A DNA stretch of 64,000 nt from CAZLIC01 sp964559535 (GTDB lineage Bacteria > Pseudomonadota > Alphaproteobacteria > Rhodobacterales > Rhodobacteraceae): positions 108,792 through 172,791 of the forward strand of contig CAZLIC010000003.1 in NCBI GenBank assembly GCA_964559535.1. The letters run 5' to 3'. Position numbers and translations under genes: made by a program. This document shows positions 47,711 through 56,805 of the stretch, in pieces. Within the stretch, counting starts at the first letter, position 1. Every line of letters begins with the position of its first letter. The notes beneath the pieces are model-generated. The model was not told the DNA's origin and did no database searches. It was given only the letters and a program-made list of their open reading frames with translations.

Positions 47711-49995
47711 CCGTCCTCCGGGCGGCGTTTCGGGCGACGCGAGGTTTCCGCGCTGGGTTCGAACACGACTGTCTGTCCCGGGTCCAGCGTGACACCGCGC
47801 GCCGCCCCAAGCCCGGGGGCTTCGGCAAGCGTGATGGTCTCCTCGACCGGCGTGGCGTCGATGGGGGGCAAGTCTGCAGGCGCGTCGGCCGTGGACAGGG
47901 TCGTGGTGTCACCGGTCTCTGCGGGCACGGCATCTGCCGGGGCAACCACGTCTGCCGACAGCGCGGCTGCGGGTTCCACGGCGGAGGTGTCTGCTGCAGC
48001 GGAGGGTGCCGCGGGCTCGGCCGCCACTGCGGCCGTCGGTGTGTCCGGTGCGGATGCCTGCGGCGCGCCGGCTTCGGCTTCGGCTTCCGGCGTTTTCGCC
48101 GCAGACAGGTCGGGCGCGGGCAGGTCGGGCGCGGGCAGGTCGGGCGCGGGCAGGTCCGTCGCAGTGAATTCGATCCGCCGGTTGGCCTCGCGCCCTTCCT
48201 CGGTGGCGTTGTCGGCAACCGGGCGGGTTTCGCCATAACCCTTGGCCGTCCACAGCGTCACGTCGATGCGGCGTCCCGACAGGCCCACCAGCACCGCCTC
48301 GGCCCGCGCCTGGCTCAGCTTCTGGTTGCCGCCTTCGGACCCCTGCGAATCGGTATGACCGCCGATTTCAAGTGCCAGCAGCGGGCAGGTTTCCAGCACC
48401 TCGGCCAACGCGTCCAGGGTGGCCGCCGCTTCCTGGCCAATCTCGGACGACCCCGGAGCAAAGGGAATCTGGCGCAGCGCCAGGATCGCGTTCACCCGCT
48501 CGACGCACTCGTTCGGCTCGGGAATCGCCGCAAGCGGATCGCGCAGCTCGTCATAGACCACCTCGACGTCGAACTGTGCCCCCGGACCCAGCCGCGCCGA
48601 CAGGATCTGGGAAATGCGGTCGCCCGCCTGCTGGCTGCCGGTAATGCCCTTTACCGACACCCGGTCCGGGCGCACCACCAGCGCGCCCTCGGCCAATTCG
48701 CCCAGCGCATCGATCCCCGCCATCACCCGCACGGGCCAGCCTTCGGGCACGGTATCGTCGGTTCGGGTGGCGTTGTAGACGGCACTTGCGCCGAACTCGG
48801 CCTGCGCCACGCCGGTGACGGCGGCGCGCATCAGGTCATCGGTCACCCGCCCGCGCAGTTCCACCCGCCCATCTTCCGACAGGTCTGCGGTGAACTCGGC
48901 CGGGCCTGCCGCCGCGGAACGCGCCTTGTCGGGCATCGTCGCGGTCAGCGAGAACACATCGGGCAGGCCCGCACGCAATTCGCCCACGGCCCGGTCGAAG
49001 GTTACCTGGTCCACCCCTTCGCCTGCCAAGAGCGAGACATCGGCATCGGAAAAGGTAACCGTTCCGGCACCCATCGCCGCCACGGCGGCAATCCCCGCCG
49101 CCGCCGCATCGCCCCAGCGCGGAGTCGGAACGCCAAGGCCCACGGTGCAGCGCAGCCGCCCCCTGGCCCCGGCCTGCGTTCCGGCCTCCAGAATGCGGTC
49201 GCGCGCGCGGTCGGTGTCGGCGGAACAGGCATCGAAACGGGCGCTTGCCGCGTCCTTGACGAAGCGCAGGGTGAACGGCGTCAGCACCGGGCGGGGGGCC
49301 GAGATGTCGATGGTGGTGCGCAGGCCTGCGGGGGTCAGCTGCGCCAGCTGCGCCTCCAGCGTGTGCTTCTGTTCGGCACTGTCCGAGATGGCGGTGATCG
49401 CCACGCGGTCGGCCGAGATGGAGATCTTCGACCGGGGCAACAGCTTCAGCGCGGCCACGCCAAAATCGACGGCCGCCTGCCAGCCATCGGGCGCCGCGTA
49501 GTCGGCCGATTCCAGCATGTCGGCCACCGGAAGGCTGCGGGCGATCCCGGTCACCTCGGCTGCAAGGGACTTGACCGCATCGTCCTGACCCTGCGACGGC
49601 AACAGGCCGATCAGCGAAACGCCGTCCAGATTTCGCAGGATTTCCACGCTGAACTCGGGTGCGGCGATCTCGCGCAGCGCCTCCACCTCCAGCCCGTCGC
49701 GGATACGGCCCGCGTCAATCACGCCACCGGCCAGGTTCATCGCGCGGAACCGCGCGGCTTCGTTCGGGGCAGTGCCCGCCAGGTGCACGGCCAGCCCGTC
49801 GGCCTGCACGCTGGCCCAGGTGATGCCATCAGCCAAGAGCGCCGAGCGGACAGCGGCCGCCGTGCGCGCCTCAATCGCCACAGCCCCCCACCAGGCGATC
49901 CCGGCCATCAGGGGTAACGCGGCGGCAACTGCCGAAGCGGCCAGAATCGACCTGCGGCTGACGGCAGGGGGTTTGGGCTGCGGGGCGTCGGACAT
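47707..49995 (-). CDS. large OmpA-family protein with BON-like segments
   Basis: A 762-residue envelope protein: a hydrophobic anchor near the N-terminus (ILAASAVAAALPLMAGIAWWGAVA), a long region with repeated beta-alpha modules that resemble BON domains (for example VQADGLAVHLAGTAPNEAARF and SVKGITGSQQAGDRISQIL), then an OmpA-like peptidoglycan-binding domain (ALEIGGHTDSQGSEGGNQKLSQARAEAV) and an Ala/Thr/Pro-rich tail. ATG at 49995. It contains a 5-residue tandem repeat (PAPDL) in the tail. Probably anchors a protein to cell wall. Confidence 0.8.
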   Translation of the reverse strand: MSDAPQPKPPAVSRRSILAASAVAAALPLMAGIAWWGAVAIEARTAAAVRSALLADGITWASVQADGLAVHLAGTAPNEAARFRAMNLAGGVIDAGRIRDGLEVEALREIAAPEFSVEILRNLDGVSLIGLLPSQGQDDAVKSLAAEVTGIARSLPVADMLESADYAAPDGWQAAVDFGVAALKLLPRSKISISADRVAITAISDSAEQKHTLEAQLAQLTPAGLRTTIDISAPRPVLTPFTLRFVKDAASARFDACSADTDRARDRILEAGTQAGARGRLRCTVGLGVPTPRWGDAAAAGIAAVAAMGAGTVTFSDADVSLLAGEGVDQVTFDRAVGELRAGLPDVFSLTATMPDKARSAAAGPAEFTADLSEDGRVELRGRVTDDLMRAAVTGVAQAEFGASAVYNATRTDDTVPEGWPVRVMAGIDALGELAEGALVVRPDRVSVKGITGSQQAGDRISQILSARLGPGAQFDVEVVYDELRDPLAAIPEPNECVERVNAILALRQIPFAPGSSEIGQEAAATLDALAEVLETCPLLALEIGGHTDSQGSEGGNQKLSQARAEAVLVGLSGRRIDVTLWTAKGYGETRPVADNATEEGREANRRIEFTATDLPAPDLPAPDLPAPDLSAAKTPEAEAEAGAPQASAPDTPTAAVAAEPAAPSAAADTSAVEPAAALSADVVAPADAVPAETGDTTTLSTADAPADLPPIDATPVEETITLAEAPGLGAARGVTLDPGQTVVFEPSAETSRRPKRRPEDG
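48106..48156 (-). repeat. 15-bp tandem repeat (about 3.4 copies)
   Basis: The unit CAGGTCGGGCGCGGG repeats in frame inside the OmpA-family gene, encoding consecutive PAPDL. The copy number could vary by slippage and change the length of the C-terminal tail. Confidence 0.75.
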
Positions 49996-50042
49996 GGGGA
50001 AAATCCCTATTGCCAAGTGCGGCCGGAATCAACGCCGGGCGG

Positions 50043-51017
50043 TCAAAGTACCGCAGCGGCGGCAAGAAACAGCGCAGCAATCAGGCCTGCGTCGCGGTTC
50101 GACCGGAACAGGTGCAGGCAGACCGCGGGGTCGGTGGTGTTCAGGCGGGCCAGTTGCCAGGCCAGATGCCAGCCCAGCGCCCAGGCCGCGCCCAGCGCCG
50201 CCAGCAGCGACCACAGCGGCGCATCCACAGGCACCAGCGCGGTGATCGCCGCCAACGCAATGAGGCTGACAGTAGCCACCAGAAACCGGCGCATCCACAT
50301 GGCAGTGCCTTCGTCGCCGAACAGCCGGGCGGTGGACTTCACCCCGATCAGCGCGTCGTCCTCCTTGTCCTGATGCGCATAGATCGTGTCGTAGAACAGC
50401 GTCCAGGCCATGCCCGCCAGCCACAGCAGAACCGCGGGCCAGGCCAGGCTGCCGGTGTGCGCGGTCCACCCCACCAGCGCGCCCCAGTTGAAGGCGATGC
50501 CCAGAAATACCTGCGGCCACCAGGTAAAGCGTTTGGCAAAGGGATACACCGCCACCGGCAGCAGGGCGGCGATGCCCAGAAGGATGGTGGGAAGGTTGAA
50601 GGTGAACAATATGCAGGCGGCCAGCAGGGCCTGCGCCACCATCCAGACCGCCGCCTGCCGGGGGGTGACCTGACCGGAGGGCAACGGGCGTGACCGGGTG
50701 CGGGCGACCTGCGCGTCGAAGTCGCGGTCGGTCAGGTCGTTCCAGGTGCAGCCCGCGCCGCGCATCAGGAAGGCGCCAAGGCCGCAGCCGATGGCGATCC
50801 ACAGGTCGAATGCCTTGGCCCCGGCAGGGTCGGCGGCGACCGCAAGGGCCAGGCCCCATAGGCAGGGGATATACAACAGCCAGGTGCCGATGGGACGGTC
50901 GGCGCGGGACAGGCGCAGGTAGGGGCGGGTGGCGGGGGGGGCAAGCGTGTCAACCCAGTTGCCGCGGGGGGCATCGGCGACCGTGCCTTGCTCTGGCGTC
51001 CCCGTTTCGTCCGCCAT
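50043..51017 (-). CDS. ubiA: 4-hydroxybenzoate polyprenyltransferase
   Basis: Inner-membrane prenyltransferase of ubiquinone synthesis. About 324 residues with eight or nine transmembrane helices. Both Asp-rich motifs are present: NDLTDRDFD (NDxxDxxxD, about 93-101) and YAHQDKEDD (DxxxD-type, about 213-221). Start 51017 (MADETG) is chosen; an in-frame ATG at 51032 overlaps the rsmE start. Divergent from rsmE with a very short gap. Confidence 0.93.
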   Translation of the reverse strand: MADETGTPEQGTVADAPRGNWVDTLAPPATRPYLRLSRADRPIGTWLLYIPCLWGLALAVAADPAGAKAFDLWIAIGCGLGAFLMRGAGCTWNDLTDRDFDAQVARTRSRPLPSGQVTPRQAAVWMVAQALLAACILFTFNLPTILLGIAALLPVAVYPFAKRFTWWPQVFLGIAFNWGALVGWTAHTGSLAWPAVLLWLAGMAWTLFYDTIYAHQDKEDDALIGVKSTARLFGDEGTAMWMRRFLVATVSLIALAAITALVPVDAPLWSLLAALGAAWALGWHLAWQLARLNTTDPAVCLHLFRSNRDAGLIAALFLAAAAVL

Positions 51018-51030
51018 ACTGTTCCCGCCC

Positions 51031-51753
51031 ATGACCCGCTCTGTCCGCCTGTATGTAAATCAGCCGCTTGGCCCGGGGCAACCTGTCGTGCCGTCACAGG
51101 ACCAAGCGCACTACCTGTTTTCGGTGATGCGGCTGGCGCCCGGGGATTCCATGTTCGTTTTCAATGGCGTGGATGGGGAATTCCGGGCGGTTGTGGCCAA
51201 GGCCGACCGCCGCGGGGGCGTGCTGGAGGCGGTGGAGCAGACGGCGCCGCTGCGCCTGCCGCCCGACCTGTGGCTGCTGTTTGCCCCGCTGAAGAAGGCG
51301 CGCACGGACTATATTGTTGAAAAGGCTGTGGAACTGGGTGCCGCGCGAATTTTGCCGGTGCAGACGCGGCTGACCAATGCGGAGCGTATCCGGCAGGACA
51401 GGCTGCAGGCCCACGCGATAGAGGCGGCCGAGCAGTGCGGCGCGACCTTCGTGCCGTTGGTCGAGGAATTGCAGCCGTTCCAGGGGCTTCTGGACCGCTG
51501 GCCCGCCGGGCGCAGGCTGGTCTGGGCGGATGAGGCGCTGGCGGGTACAGCCGCCCCCCTGCCCCCGCGCGACGGGATGCCCACCGCCATTATCATCGGC
51601 CCCGAAGGCGGGTTTTCCGATGATGAACGCAAGCGCCTGCGCGCCCTGCCCCACGTCTGGCCCCTATCCCTGGGCCCCCGCATTTTGCGGGCCGATACGG
51701 CGGCGGTGGCGGCTTTGGCGCTGTGGCAGGCGGGGTGCGGCGACTGGGGCTAG
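51031..51753 (+). CDS. rsmE: 16S rRNA (uracil(1498)-N(3))-methyltransferase
   Basis: SPOUT-class SAM methyltransferase, 240 residues. Conserved parts are the N-terminal PUA-like domain (RLYVNQPLG, HYLFSVMRLAPGD) and the C-terminal knot, with IIIGPEGGFSDDE and LGPRILRADTAAV. Convergent with the DUF2330 gene; both stop codons share CTAG at 51750-51753. Confidence 0.95.
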   Translation: MTRSVRLYVNQPLGPGQPVVPSQDQAHYLFSVMRLAPGDSMFVFNGVDGEFRAVVAKADRRGGVLEAVEQTAPLRLPPDLWLLFAPLKKARTDYIVEKAVELGAARILPVQTRLTNAERIRQDRLQAHAIEAAEQCGATFVPLVEELQPFQGLLDRWPAGRRLVWADEALAGTAAPLPPRDGMPTAIIIGPEGGFSDDERKRLRALPHVWPLSLGPRILRADTAAVAALALWQAGCGDWG

Positions 51754-53036
51754 CGGTACCGCGCGGGCACCGTCGCGGCGATGCGTTTGGCGATGGCTGC
51801 ACTGCTCCACCCGGTCAGCTTGCGCAGCGCCTCGGCCTCTTTGCGGATGCGGATGCGGGTTTCGGTGATGTACCTGCGGCCCTCGGTGCAGGTGATCTCG
51901 CCGTCGAAAGGATGGTTCATGATGTAGCGGCCCTGGAAGTTTTCCCGGTCGTCGGTTTCGACGAACTTCAGATCCTCGAACATGGTCTGACCGTTGTAGC
52001 GGATGTGCATCCGGGTGACGAAAACCTCGGGCGTGGCGGCGCTGGCCTTGCGGACCCATGACACGCCCAACTGGCGGAATTCGTCGAAGCTGAGCGGGTC
52101 GTCGGCGCAAGGGTCACACCACGCCATGTCCCAGGCGTATTCCAGGAAGGCGCCCGACTGCCCCGCCACCTTGTCGAACATGGCCCGATAGAACTGCGGG
52201 AACATGTCGCGCACGAAGACCGGCACGTCGATATCGGAGGGAAGCTCTTTCATCGTGTAGTTCTGCAGCCGGACCTTGCCGCCGCGCGTCAGCGTCATGA
52301 CCAGAAGGTCCTGCGGGCCATTGCCGTTGAGCTTGCCCAGCTGGATGGGCAGCATGAAGTCGGGCGAGCGGAAGCTGATCTGCAGGGGTTCCAGTTCCTG
52401 CGTCTTGTCGGCGGCGTGGCGTTGCAGGTTCACGCGGGCGACGAAGAACTTCATCCCCATCAGGATGTAGTCCGACAGCACGGATTCGGCGCCTTCGGGC
52501 AGCTTGTAGCCTTCTCCCTGAAGGAAGGTGGCAAGGCCGTCGGACTGTTTCGCAGAGAGGATCTGGATATCGTAGCTGCCCACGGCGTATTCGCGCAAGA
52601 TGGTGACGCCCAGCGCCTTGGCACCGTCGCGGCGGCTGTGGTCGGCGCGTCCGCCAACGACCTCGGCCTCCATCACCGGTTCGACCAAGCCACCCTCTTC
52701 GCAAGGGTCATAGTCGAAATACTCCACCAGCCGCGGGGCAGTATAGCGGTCGAGGTGGTCGACGGTGGCCGAGGGCACAGTGCGCACCTGGTTGCGGTTC
52801 AGCACCCGGGGCGTCGGCACCACCATGGCGAATTCGGAGGCTGGCCCCCGATAGTCAGACGACATGGTGATGACAGAGGTGTCACCGTTGCGCGTGTAGA
52901 CGACCTTTGAGGCGGTGTTGTACAGTTCCCCATCCGCCCGCGCCACGTAGAAGCCGCAGAACGCCTGCGCCGCCCCCGCCACCAGCCCCATCGCGGCAGC
53001 CAACGCCACCGCCCGCACCAACCCGCCGAATGCCAT
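51750..53036 (-). CDS. DUF2330-type exported protein
   Basis: Protein of 428 residues with a signal peptide (MAFGGLVRAVALAAAMGLVAGAAQA) and a mature N-terminus CGFYVARADGELYNTASKVVYTR that matches DUF2330 (conserved Cys and VVxxR). A ligand-like C-terminal portion (YFDYDPCEEGG, AWCDPCADDPLS) has several Cys/Asp motifs. Function unknown; the family is often encoded in extracytoplasmic, metal-related settings, but nothing here proves that. Probable periplasmic protein. Confidence 0.78.
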   Translation of the reverse strand: MAFGGLVRAVALAAAMGLVAGAAQAFCGFYVARADGELYNTASKVVYTRNGDTSVITMSSDYRGPASEFAMVVPTPRVLNRNQVRTVPSATVDHLDRYTAPRLVEYFDYDPCEEGGLVEPVMEAEVVGGRADHSRRDGAKALGVTILREYAVGSYDIQILSAKQSDGLATFLQGEGYKLPEGAESVLSDYILMGMKFFVARVNLQRHAADKTQELEPLQISFRSPDFMLPIQLGKLNGNGPQDLLVMTLTRGGKVRLQNYTMKELPSDIDVPVFVRDMFPQFYRAMFDKVAGQSGAFLEYAWDMAWCDPCADDPLSFDEFRQLGVSWVRKASAATPEVFVTRMHIRYNGQTMFEDLKFVETDDRENFQGRYIMNHPFDGEITCTEGRRYITETRIRIRKEAEALRKLTGWSSAAIAKRIAATVPARYR

Positions 53037-53111
53037 GCCACACCTCCCGGTTTGGCACAGTGGGCGACCGCCGGGGTCAGCCTGTCAATTCACATCCTGC
53101 AACTGCGGGTT

Positions 53112-53534
53112 TCACGGCCGCATGTGCCGCACGCGGGCGCCCCATTCGATGGCGGCGGCGTGCAGGCGGTCGACGGCCAGTTCTTCGCGCACCTCTTCCA
53201 GCATGCGCAGTTCCATCTCGGGCAGCTTGCCGTCAGCCGAGATCACGTCGCAGGCCAGGGCATAGGCGGTTTCGCGCAGGCGTTCGGGCAGCGCCTCGCG
53301 GATCAGGCCGAACAGGGCGTCCAGCCCCTCTTCCTCGGAGAACAGGTCGAACACGGTCTGCGCGACGCGCTTCAGCCGGTCGGGGTCATAGTCATTGAAC
53401 ACCGGCATCTGCCGCACCAGGCGCTCGATGGCGATCAGTTCGGCGGTGCGGATGTCTTCGTCGCTGGCGCAGACGGCCACCATCACGGCGACCAGCGCGT
53501 CCTGCGGGGTCATCGGGGAAAGGCGGTCGACCAT
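53112..53534 (-). CDS. TerB-like protein
   Basis: 140 residues, all-helical, matching the TerB/DjlA-like fold: PQDALVAVMVAVCASDEDIRTAELIAIERLVRQMP with an acidic EF-hand-like loop, then FSEEEGLDALFGLI. The start is chosen at ATG 53534 with AAGGAG six bases upstream; an adjacent ATG at 53537 is possible. The family is linked to tellurite resistance and membrane stress, but single TerB-like genes have unknown roles. Divergent from lysS (91 bp between starts). Confidence 0.7.
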   Translation of the reverse strand: MVDRLSPMTPQDALVAVMVAVCASDEDIRTAELIAIERLVRQMPVFNDYDPDRLKRVAQTVFDLFSEEEGLDALFGLIREALPERLRETAYALACDVISADGKLPEMELRMLEEVREELAVDRLHAAAIEWGARVRHMRP

Positions 53535-53625
53535 CATGCGCTCCTTTTGCAGTTGCGGCGGAATGTATTGACGCGCGGCGGGGGCGGCAATAGGACCGCG
53601 CGGTTCCCCTTGACACAGGTGCAGC

Positions 53626-55206
53626 ATGACCTCCTTGCGCGACGCCGCGATGAAATCGAAGGCCTGGCCGTTCGAGGAGGCCCGGCGCGTGCTGGCCCGC
53701 TATCAGGGCAAGGACCCGGAGAAGGGCTTTGTGCTGTTCGAGACGGGGTACGGGCCCAGCGGCCTGCCGCACATCGGCACCTTCGGCGAGGTGGCGCGGA
53801 CGACGATGATCCGCCGGGCCTTCGAGGTGATTTCCGACATCCCGACGCGGCTGATCTGTTTCTCCGACGATGTGGACGGTATGCGGAAGGTGCCCGAGAA
53901 CGTGCCGAACCCCGCCATGCTGCGGCAGCACATGCAGAAGCCGCTGACCTCGGTGCCCGATCCCTATGGGGAATTCGAGAGCTTCGGCCACCACAACAAC
54001 GCGATGCTGCGGCGGTTCCTGGACACCTTCGGGTTTGCCTACGAGTTCATCTCGGCGACCGAGTTCTACAAGAGCGGCCGGTTTGACGCCACGCTGCGGC
54101 TGGCGGCGGAACGGTACGACGCGATCATGAAGATCATGCTGGCGTCCCTGCGCGAGGAACGGCAGCAGACCTATTCCTGCTTCCTGCCGATCCACCCGGA
54201 ATCGGGGCGCGTGCTGTATGTGCCGATCAAGCATGTGGATGCGAAGGAGGCGACTGTCACCTTTGACGACGAGACGCGGCGCGAGTGGACGGTTCCGGTG
54301 ACGGGCGGGCATTGCAAGCTGCAATGGAAGCCCGACTTCGGCGCGCGCTGGGCGGCGCTGGACGTGGATTTTGAAATGTACGGCAAGGACCACAGCACCA
54401 ACACCCCCATCTATGACGGCATCTGCGAGGTGCTGGGCGGGCGGAAGCCCGAGCATTTCACCTATGAGCTGTTCCTGGATTTCGAGGGGCAGAAGATTTC
54501 CAAGTCGAAGGGCAACGGGCTGACCATCGACGAGTGGCTGTCCTATGCCGCGACCGAAAGCCTGTCGTATTTCATGTACCAGAAGCCCAAGACGGCCAAG
54601 CGGCTGTGGTGGGACGTGATCCCCAAGGCGGTTGACGAGTACCACCAGCAGCTGCGGGCCTATCCGGCGCAGACCGTGGAGCAGCAGGCCGACAACCCGG
54701 TGTTCCACATCCACAACGGCAAGCCGCCTGCCAGCGGGATGGCGGTGTCGTTCGGGATGCTTTTGAACCTCGCCTCGGTGGCCGGAACGGCGGGGCGCGA
54801 GGGGCTGTGGGGGTTCCTGCGCCGCTATGCCCCCGATGCCTCGCCCAAGGCGAACCCCGACCTTGACGCCGCAGTGACCTTCGCGCTGCGCTATTTCGCC
54901 GACAAGATCGCGCCCAGCCGTGTGTTCCGCCTGCCCGACGCGAAAGAGCGCGCGGCGATGGAGGACCTGCGGGGGAAGCTGGCGGCCTGGGACGGGCCGG
55001 TGGAGGACGAGGCGATCCAGACCGCCATCTATGCCATCGGCAAGGCGCACGGGTTTGACCCGCTGCGCGACTGGTTCCGCGCGCTGTACGAGGTGCTGCT
55101 GGGGGCCAGTGAAGGGCCGCGGTTCGGCGGCTTCGTGGCACTGTACGGCATGGCCGAAACGGTGGCACTGATCGACCGGGCGCTGGCGGGGGAACTGGTG
55201 GCCTGA
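53626..55206 (+). CDS. lysS: class I lysyl-tRNA synthetase
   Basis: Charges tRNA-Lys. The 526-residue protein is the archaeal-type class I enzyme found in many alphaproteobacteria: the HIGH-like PSGLPHIGTFG (44-54) and the KMSKS-like KISKSK (290-295), with a C-terminal alpha-helix cage domain. It is not the class II LysU. A strong terminator follows at 55232-55264. Confidence 0.96.
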   Translation: MTSLRDAAMKSKAWPFEEARRVLARYQGKDPEKGFVLFETGYGPSGLPHIGTFGEVARTTMIRRAFEVISDIPTRLICFSDDVDGMRKVPENVPNPAMLRQHMQKPLTSVPDPYGEFESFGHHNNAMLRRFLDTFGFAYEFISATEFYKSGRFDATLRLAAERYDAIMKIMLASLREERQQTYSCFLPIHPESGRVLYVPIKHVDAKEATVTFDDETRREWTVPVTGGHCKLQWKPDFGARWAALDVDFEMYGKDHSTNTPIYDGICEVLGGRKPEHFTYELFLDFEGQKISKSKGNGLTIDEWLSYAATESLSYFMYQKPKTAKRLWWDVIPKAVDEYHQQLRAYPAQTVEQQADNPVFHIHNGKPPASGMAVSFGMLLNLASVAGTAGREGLWGFLRRYAPDASPKANPDLDAAVTFALRYFADKIAPSRVFRLPDAKERAAMEDLRGKLAAWDGPVEDEAIQTAIYAIGKAHGFDPLRDWFRALYEVLLGASEGPRFGGFVALYGMAETVALIDRALAGELVA

Positions 55207-55231
55207 GCAGGCCCGATGTGCAAAAGGGGAA

Positions 55232-55264
55232 CGGCCCTGCCGCCACGCGACGGGGCCTTTTTTT
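55232..55264 (+). terminator. terminator after lysS
   Basis: Stem GGCCC (55233-55237) / GGGCC (55253-55257) with further G/C pairs between, followed by seven T residues (55258-55264). It lies about 26 bp after the lysS stop. Confidence 0.85.
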
Positions 55265-55355
55265 CGTGGCGGACAGGGCGGCTGCCGGGCGTGCCTTGGG
55301 CCGGGTGTCACGAGCGCGGATGGCCCGAGGTGAGGCGAAAGGTCAACCGGTGCGG

Positions 55356-55377
55356 CTCCCCTGCCCCTTGTGGGGAG
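55356..55377. repeat. CTCCCC-N10-GGGGAG hairpin (dispersed-repeat-like)
   Basis: The hairpin sits in the 221-bp gap between lysS and the CHAD gene. The surrounding sequence (CCTGCCCCTTGTGGGGAGAG) resembles a dispersed intergenic repeat common in alphaproteobacteria, from memory. No gene is seen in the gap. Confidence 0.35.
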
Positions 55378-55427
55378 AGAGGTGCCCGGTGGCCGGGCGA
55401 TGCGCGGGCTGAGAGGACCATGCGCGC

Positions 55428-56294
55428 TCAGCGGTTACGCCAGACCTGCCACCAGTCCGTCCAAAGGCGCGCCACGGCGTCGGGGTCGCCTGACAACAGA
55501 AGGCGGCCCAGCGGGAAGGCATTGGCTTCGATGGCGCCGCGGGCGCGGGCCGCGCGCAAACGCAGGTCGGCGGCAGGGGCGGCCAGCGCGGGGTCTTCGG
55601 GCAGGGCATCCAGCAGGGCAACGAACACGATCAGGTCGTGGTGGTCGCCCAGCATCTCGCCCAGATCGCCCGCCTGATCGCCCAGCGGGTCCATGACCGC
55701 GGGCCAGACAGGGGCCATGAGGCGGGCCTGATACCACAGGTCCTTCACCCGCTTGCGCCAGTCGTGCATCGGTTCGCCCTCGCGGTCGTCGGCCGCGGCG
55801 GCCATGGCGCGCAGGCCGCGGCGGCGGGTGCGGGCAAGGCCCGTGCGCAGAACCTCGGCATCGTCACCCTTCACCCGCCAGTGATCCGCCTGCACCAGCA
55901 CTTCGGCCAGAACCGCGCGGAATTCGGCGCTGCGGTGGGCCTGCGCCGGGTCGCCCTGCGCGGCGGCAAGGCAGGCAACCAGATGGGCGCGCAGCGGGCT
56001 TTCGGACAGGTCGGGCGCAAGGCGGTCGCAGGTGGCCAGCATCACCTCGGCATCGCGCACGGCCGAAAGCTTTCCGGCGGCGTCGCCCAGCGCGCGCGAC
56101 GCGGCCGTTGCGCCGGGCAGGCCCGCCTGCAGCAGCCGCAGCAGGGCGCGCAGCTTCTTCACCCGCTTGCGGCTGTCATGCACGGCGCCCGCGTCACCCG
56201 GCGCGTGGGCCAGGGCGGCGCCCAGTTCCTCGGCCGCGACACGGCGCAAGAGGCGGGTCAGATCACGATCCTGTTTGGTCAGACGGAAGGCCAT
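55428..56294 (-). CDS. CHAD-domain protein
   Basis: 288 residues, helical CHAD domain, with conserved His residues in HDSRKRVKKLRALLRLLQ (about 38-55) and MHDWRKRVKDLWYQARL. CHAD domains bind inorganic polyphosphate and often accompany CYTH triphosphatases; no CYTH domain is present here. Its role could be polyphosphate granule targeting, unproven. Divergent from the DUF4864 gene (64 bp). Confidence 0.85.
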   Translation of the reverse strand: MAFRLTKQDRDLTRLLRRVAAEELGAALAHAPGDAGAVHDSRKRVKKLRALLRLLQAGLPGATAASRALGDAAGKLSAVRDAEVMLATCDRLAPDLSESPLRAHLVACLAAAQGDPAQAHRSAEFRAVLAEVLVQADHWRVKGDDAEVLRTGLARTRRRGLRAMAAAADDREGEPMHDWRKRVKDLWYQARLMAPVWPAVMDPLGDQAGDLGEMLGDHHDLIVFVALLDALPEDPALAAPAADLRLRAARARGAIEANAFPLGRLLLSGDPDAVARLWTDWWQVWRNR

Positions 56295-56357
56295 GCGCGC
56301 CTCCTTGCCAGTCGGACCGGCGGCGCTAGCGTCAAGCAAGTGTCACGGAGATATGCC

Positions 56358-56759
56358 ATGCGTATAAGACTTGCCGCCTTCCTTGCCCTGGCGCTGGCCA
56401 CCGCGGCCCCGGCGCAAACCGCAGACGCCATCGAAAGCACCATCCGTCGCCAGATGGAGGCCTTTCGTGTTGACGATTTTGTGACAGCATTTACCTTTGC
56501 GTCCCCGGCAATCAAGGGCGTCTTCCAGACTCCCGAGAATTTCGGCGCGATGGTGAAGCAGGGCTACCCCATGGTGCACCGCCCTGCCGAGGTCCGCATG
56601 CTGGAGCGGCGCGAGGCGGCCGGGGCTGTGGTGCAGCGGGTGATGGTGACGGACGGCGCCGGCAACACGCATGTGCTGGACTATCAGATGATCGAAACCG
56701 CCGACGGATGGCAGATCAACGCCGTTCAGCTCTTGCCTGGCGTGGGCGTGGGGGCCTGA
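56358..56759 (+). CDS. DUF4864-type exported protein
   Basis: 133 residues: a signal peptide (MRIRLAAFLALALATAAPAQT) followed by a small alpha+beta domain (IESTIRRQMEAFRVDDFVTAFTFASPAIKGVFQTPENFGAMVKQGYPMV) with the DUF4864 fold, resembling NTF2/SnoaL-like proteins. Periplasmic, function unknown. ATG at 56358. Divergent from the CHAD gene; followed by the IS remnant. Confidence 0.8.
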   Translation: MRIRLAAFLALALATAAPAQTADAIESTIRRQMEAFRVDDFVTAFTFASPAIKGVFQTPENFGAMVKQGYPMVHRPAEVRMLERREAAGAVVQRVMVTDGAGNTHVLDYQMIETADGWQINAVQLLPGVGVGA

Positions 56760-56805
56760 TTTCCCTGGCCGGGATGAACCATGGGGCCCTCCCTTTGTGG
56801 CAGGG

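Noticed and set aside
53392..55311. 639-residue ORF opposite lysS
   Set aside because: lysS has both class I signature motifs on the other strand; the antisense frame has none.
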